Source of the DNA: Ruminococcaceae bacterium UBA1785
Lineage (GTDB): Bacteria > Bacillota > Clostridia > Oscillospirales > Acutalibacteraceae
Direction of reading: 5' to 3'
Assembly (NCBI GenBank): GCA_002314555.1
Contig: DCGF01000048.1
Span: forward strand, 3,930-10,434
Length of the DNA stretch: 6,505 nucleotides
Shown: positions 5,165 to 6,505 of the stretch, piece by piece
How the letters are laid out: each line of letters starts with the position of its first letter
Position numbering within the stretch: position 1 is the stretch's first letter
The notes under the pieces: generated by a model
Told to the model about the DNA's origin: nothing
What the model saw: the letters and a program-made list of their open reading frames with translations, nothing else
Database searches by the model: none
Made by a program: the position numbers and the translations under genes

Positions 5165-6505
5165 ATGTCGACAATTGCTGCTATCTCAACCCCAAATGCC
5201 GCTGGCGGTATTGGAATAGTTAAAATATCAGGTCCGGACGCTATAAGTGTTGCGGATAGAGTTTTTGCAGCAACTGGCAGCAAAAAACTCTCCGACTTAC
5301 CTGGTTATAGTGTCCGCTTCGGCCACGTGCACGACGGCGACGACGTGCTCGACCAGGCAGTAGCTATCATATACAGAGCACCTAAGAGTTACACAGGTGA
5401 AGACGTCGTCGAGCTCCAGTGCCACGGTGGTCTCTACCTTATGCAGCAGATTCTACGTCTCTGCCTTGAAAACGGTGCAGACCCTGCAGAAGCTGGTGAG
5501 TTCACAAAACGAGCTTTCTTAAACGGAAAGATGGACTTAACAGAGGCAGAATCTGTAATGACACTCATCTCTGCTCACGGCAGACAGGCCGCAGATGCAG
5601 CTTTCGGTGTTCTCTCCGGTTCTTTATCCTCTGAGATAAACGAGATAAAGAACACATTTATCTCTGCGGCAGCTCACATGTCTGCCTGGGTTGATTACCC
5701 TGATGATGAGATTCCTGAACTAGACTTTTCGTCACTCAGAGTAGACTTTTCAGATGCAAAAGAAAAACTTCTCAAACTAATAAATAACTTTGATGCCGGA
5801 CAGGCCATAACCGAAGGAATCCCTACTGTTATCGTAGGAAAACCAAACGTAGGTAAATCAACTTTGATGAATCTCCTTCTCCAAAGAGAGAGGTCTATTG
5901 TTACCGAAGTTGCCGGCACTACTAGAGATGTCGTAGAAGAGACCGCTAGAATTGGCAACGTAGTTCTTCGCCTCTCGGATACAGCAGGTATCAGAGAATC
6001 AGACGACCTTGTAGAATCTATCGGCATCGAGTATGCAAAGACAAAGCTTTGTCACTCCTCCCTAATTCTCGCTGTAATTGATGGCAGCAAAGTATTAGAT
6101 GAAGAAGATTTAGCAATTCTTAAAGCATGTGAAGGCAAACCTTCAATTTGCATCTTAAATAAGAGTGACCTCGGTTCTAAAACTACAGAAAACGACGTAA
6201 AATGTTATGTTTCTAAAGTTTTGACCCTCTCCGCAAAGGATAAAGGTTCCTTTGATGTTTTGCGTGAATCACTTGAGACTATCCTCGGCACAGCTGACTT
6301 TGATTCATCTGCTGCCATGCTTATAAATGAGAGACAGCTAAACTGCTGTAAAAAGTGTATCGCATGCGTCGATGAAGCTATAAACGCTATCGACTCCGGC
6401 CTCACTATGGATGCTATAAACGTATCTGTTGATGCAGCTATAGAGCCTCTCTTAGAGCTTACTGGTGAGCGCGTCTCTGACGCAGTAGTAAGCGAAGTAT
6501 TTTCT
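5165..6505 (+). CDS. mnmE: tRNA uridine-5-carboxymethylaminomethyl modification GTPase MnmE (TrmE), 3'-truncated by window end
   Basis: The frame is open for 447 codons to the window edge. MnmE works with MnmG to modify the wobble uridine (U34) of certain tRNAs using methylene-tetrahydrofolate. The N-terminal folate-binding, dimerising domain shows GGIGIVKISGP (14-24), CHGG (86-89) and GEFTKRAFLNGKMDLTEAE (111-129). The G domain, inserted in a helical domain, carries G1 GKPNVGKS (225-232), G2 GTTRD (251-255), G3 DTAG (272-275), G4 NKSD (332-335) and G5 SAK (356-358). The C-terminal helical part ends at VVSEVFS. Family members finish with a short FCIGK-type tail holding the catalytic cysteine, so about six codons are probably missing. 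ATG 5165 is favoured over the adjacent TTG 5162 because AGGAG (5153-5157) stands 7 bases upstream of it. In many Firmicutes mnmE follows jag near the origin; here it has its own promoter and faces glyS. Confidence 0.96.
   Translation, partial: MSTIAAISTPNAAGGIGIVKISGPDAISVADRVFAATGSKKLSDLPGYSVRFGHVHDGDDVLDQAVAIIYRAPKSYTGEDVVELQCHGGLYLMQQILRLCLENGADPAEAGEFTKRAFLNGKMDLTEAESVMTLISAHGRQAADAAFGVLSGSLSSEINEIKNTFISAAAHMSAWVDYPDDEIPELDFSSLRVDFSDAKEKLLKLINNFDAGQAITEGIPTVIVGKPNVGKSTLMNLLLQRERSIVTEVAGTTRDVVEETARIGNVVLRLSDTAGIRESDDLVESIGIEYAKTKLCHSSLILAVIDGSKVLDEEDLAILKACEGKPSICILNKSDLGSKTTENDVKCYVSKVLTLSAKDKGSFDVLRESLETILGTADFDSSAAMLINERQLNCCKKCIACVDEAINAIDSGLTMDAINVSVDAAIEPLLELTGERVSDAVVSEVFS

Overview
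This looks like a stretch of core chromosome from a low-to-moderate GC Gram-positive anaerobe of the Clostridia, perhaps near Lachnospiraceae. The reasons are strong AGGAG-type ribosome binding sites, short hairpin-plus-T-run terminators, a Gram-positive style LexA operator, the single-chain glycyl-tRNA synthetase and the clostridial flavour of the proteins. The genus is an inference, not something the sequence proves. I see no mobile element, CRISPR array, rRNA or tRNA.

Layout. At 27-62 a terminator closes a transcription unit lying off the left edge. From 87 to 1146 (+) there are two overlapping genes: a small MOSC-domain protein, and a two-pass membrane protein with a probable bacterial PH-like domain that starts at TTG. 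A bidirectional hairpin at 1160-1178 separates them from a cyclase / KynB-type metal hydrolase on the minus strand (1233-1829). The 1830-2004 region holds divergent promoters for the cyclase gene and for lexA (2005-2610, +). The lexA promoter carries two SOS boxes, so autoregulation is expected. A second bidirectional hairpin at 2624-2651 sits between lexA and a minus-strand pair: glyS (3585-5000, glycyl-tRNA synthetase) and a cysteine-synthase-family gene (2650-3585), joined by a TAATG overlap. From 5001 to 5164 there is a compact divergent promoter region with abutting -35 boxes. It serves glyS on one side and mnmE on the other. mnmE (5165 onward, +) is a tRNA-modification GTPase cut off by the window end, probably only a few codons short of its C-terminus.

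How the genes work together. glyS and mnmE both serve translation (tRNA charging and wobble-uridine modification). The cysteine synthase is translationally tied to glyS, so amino-acid supply and tRNA charging share one transcript. LexA controls the SOS response. The MOSC/membrane-protein pair and the cyclase have no clear substrate from context. Overall the window is mostly housekeeping. The most interesting points are regulatory architecture (paired SOS boxes sharing a non-consensus right half, back-to-back -35 elements, a hairpin beside the glyS ribosome binding site) and the unexplained MOSC/PH pair. I do not see convincing evidence of a wholly new system.
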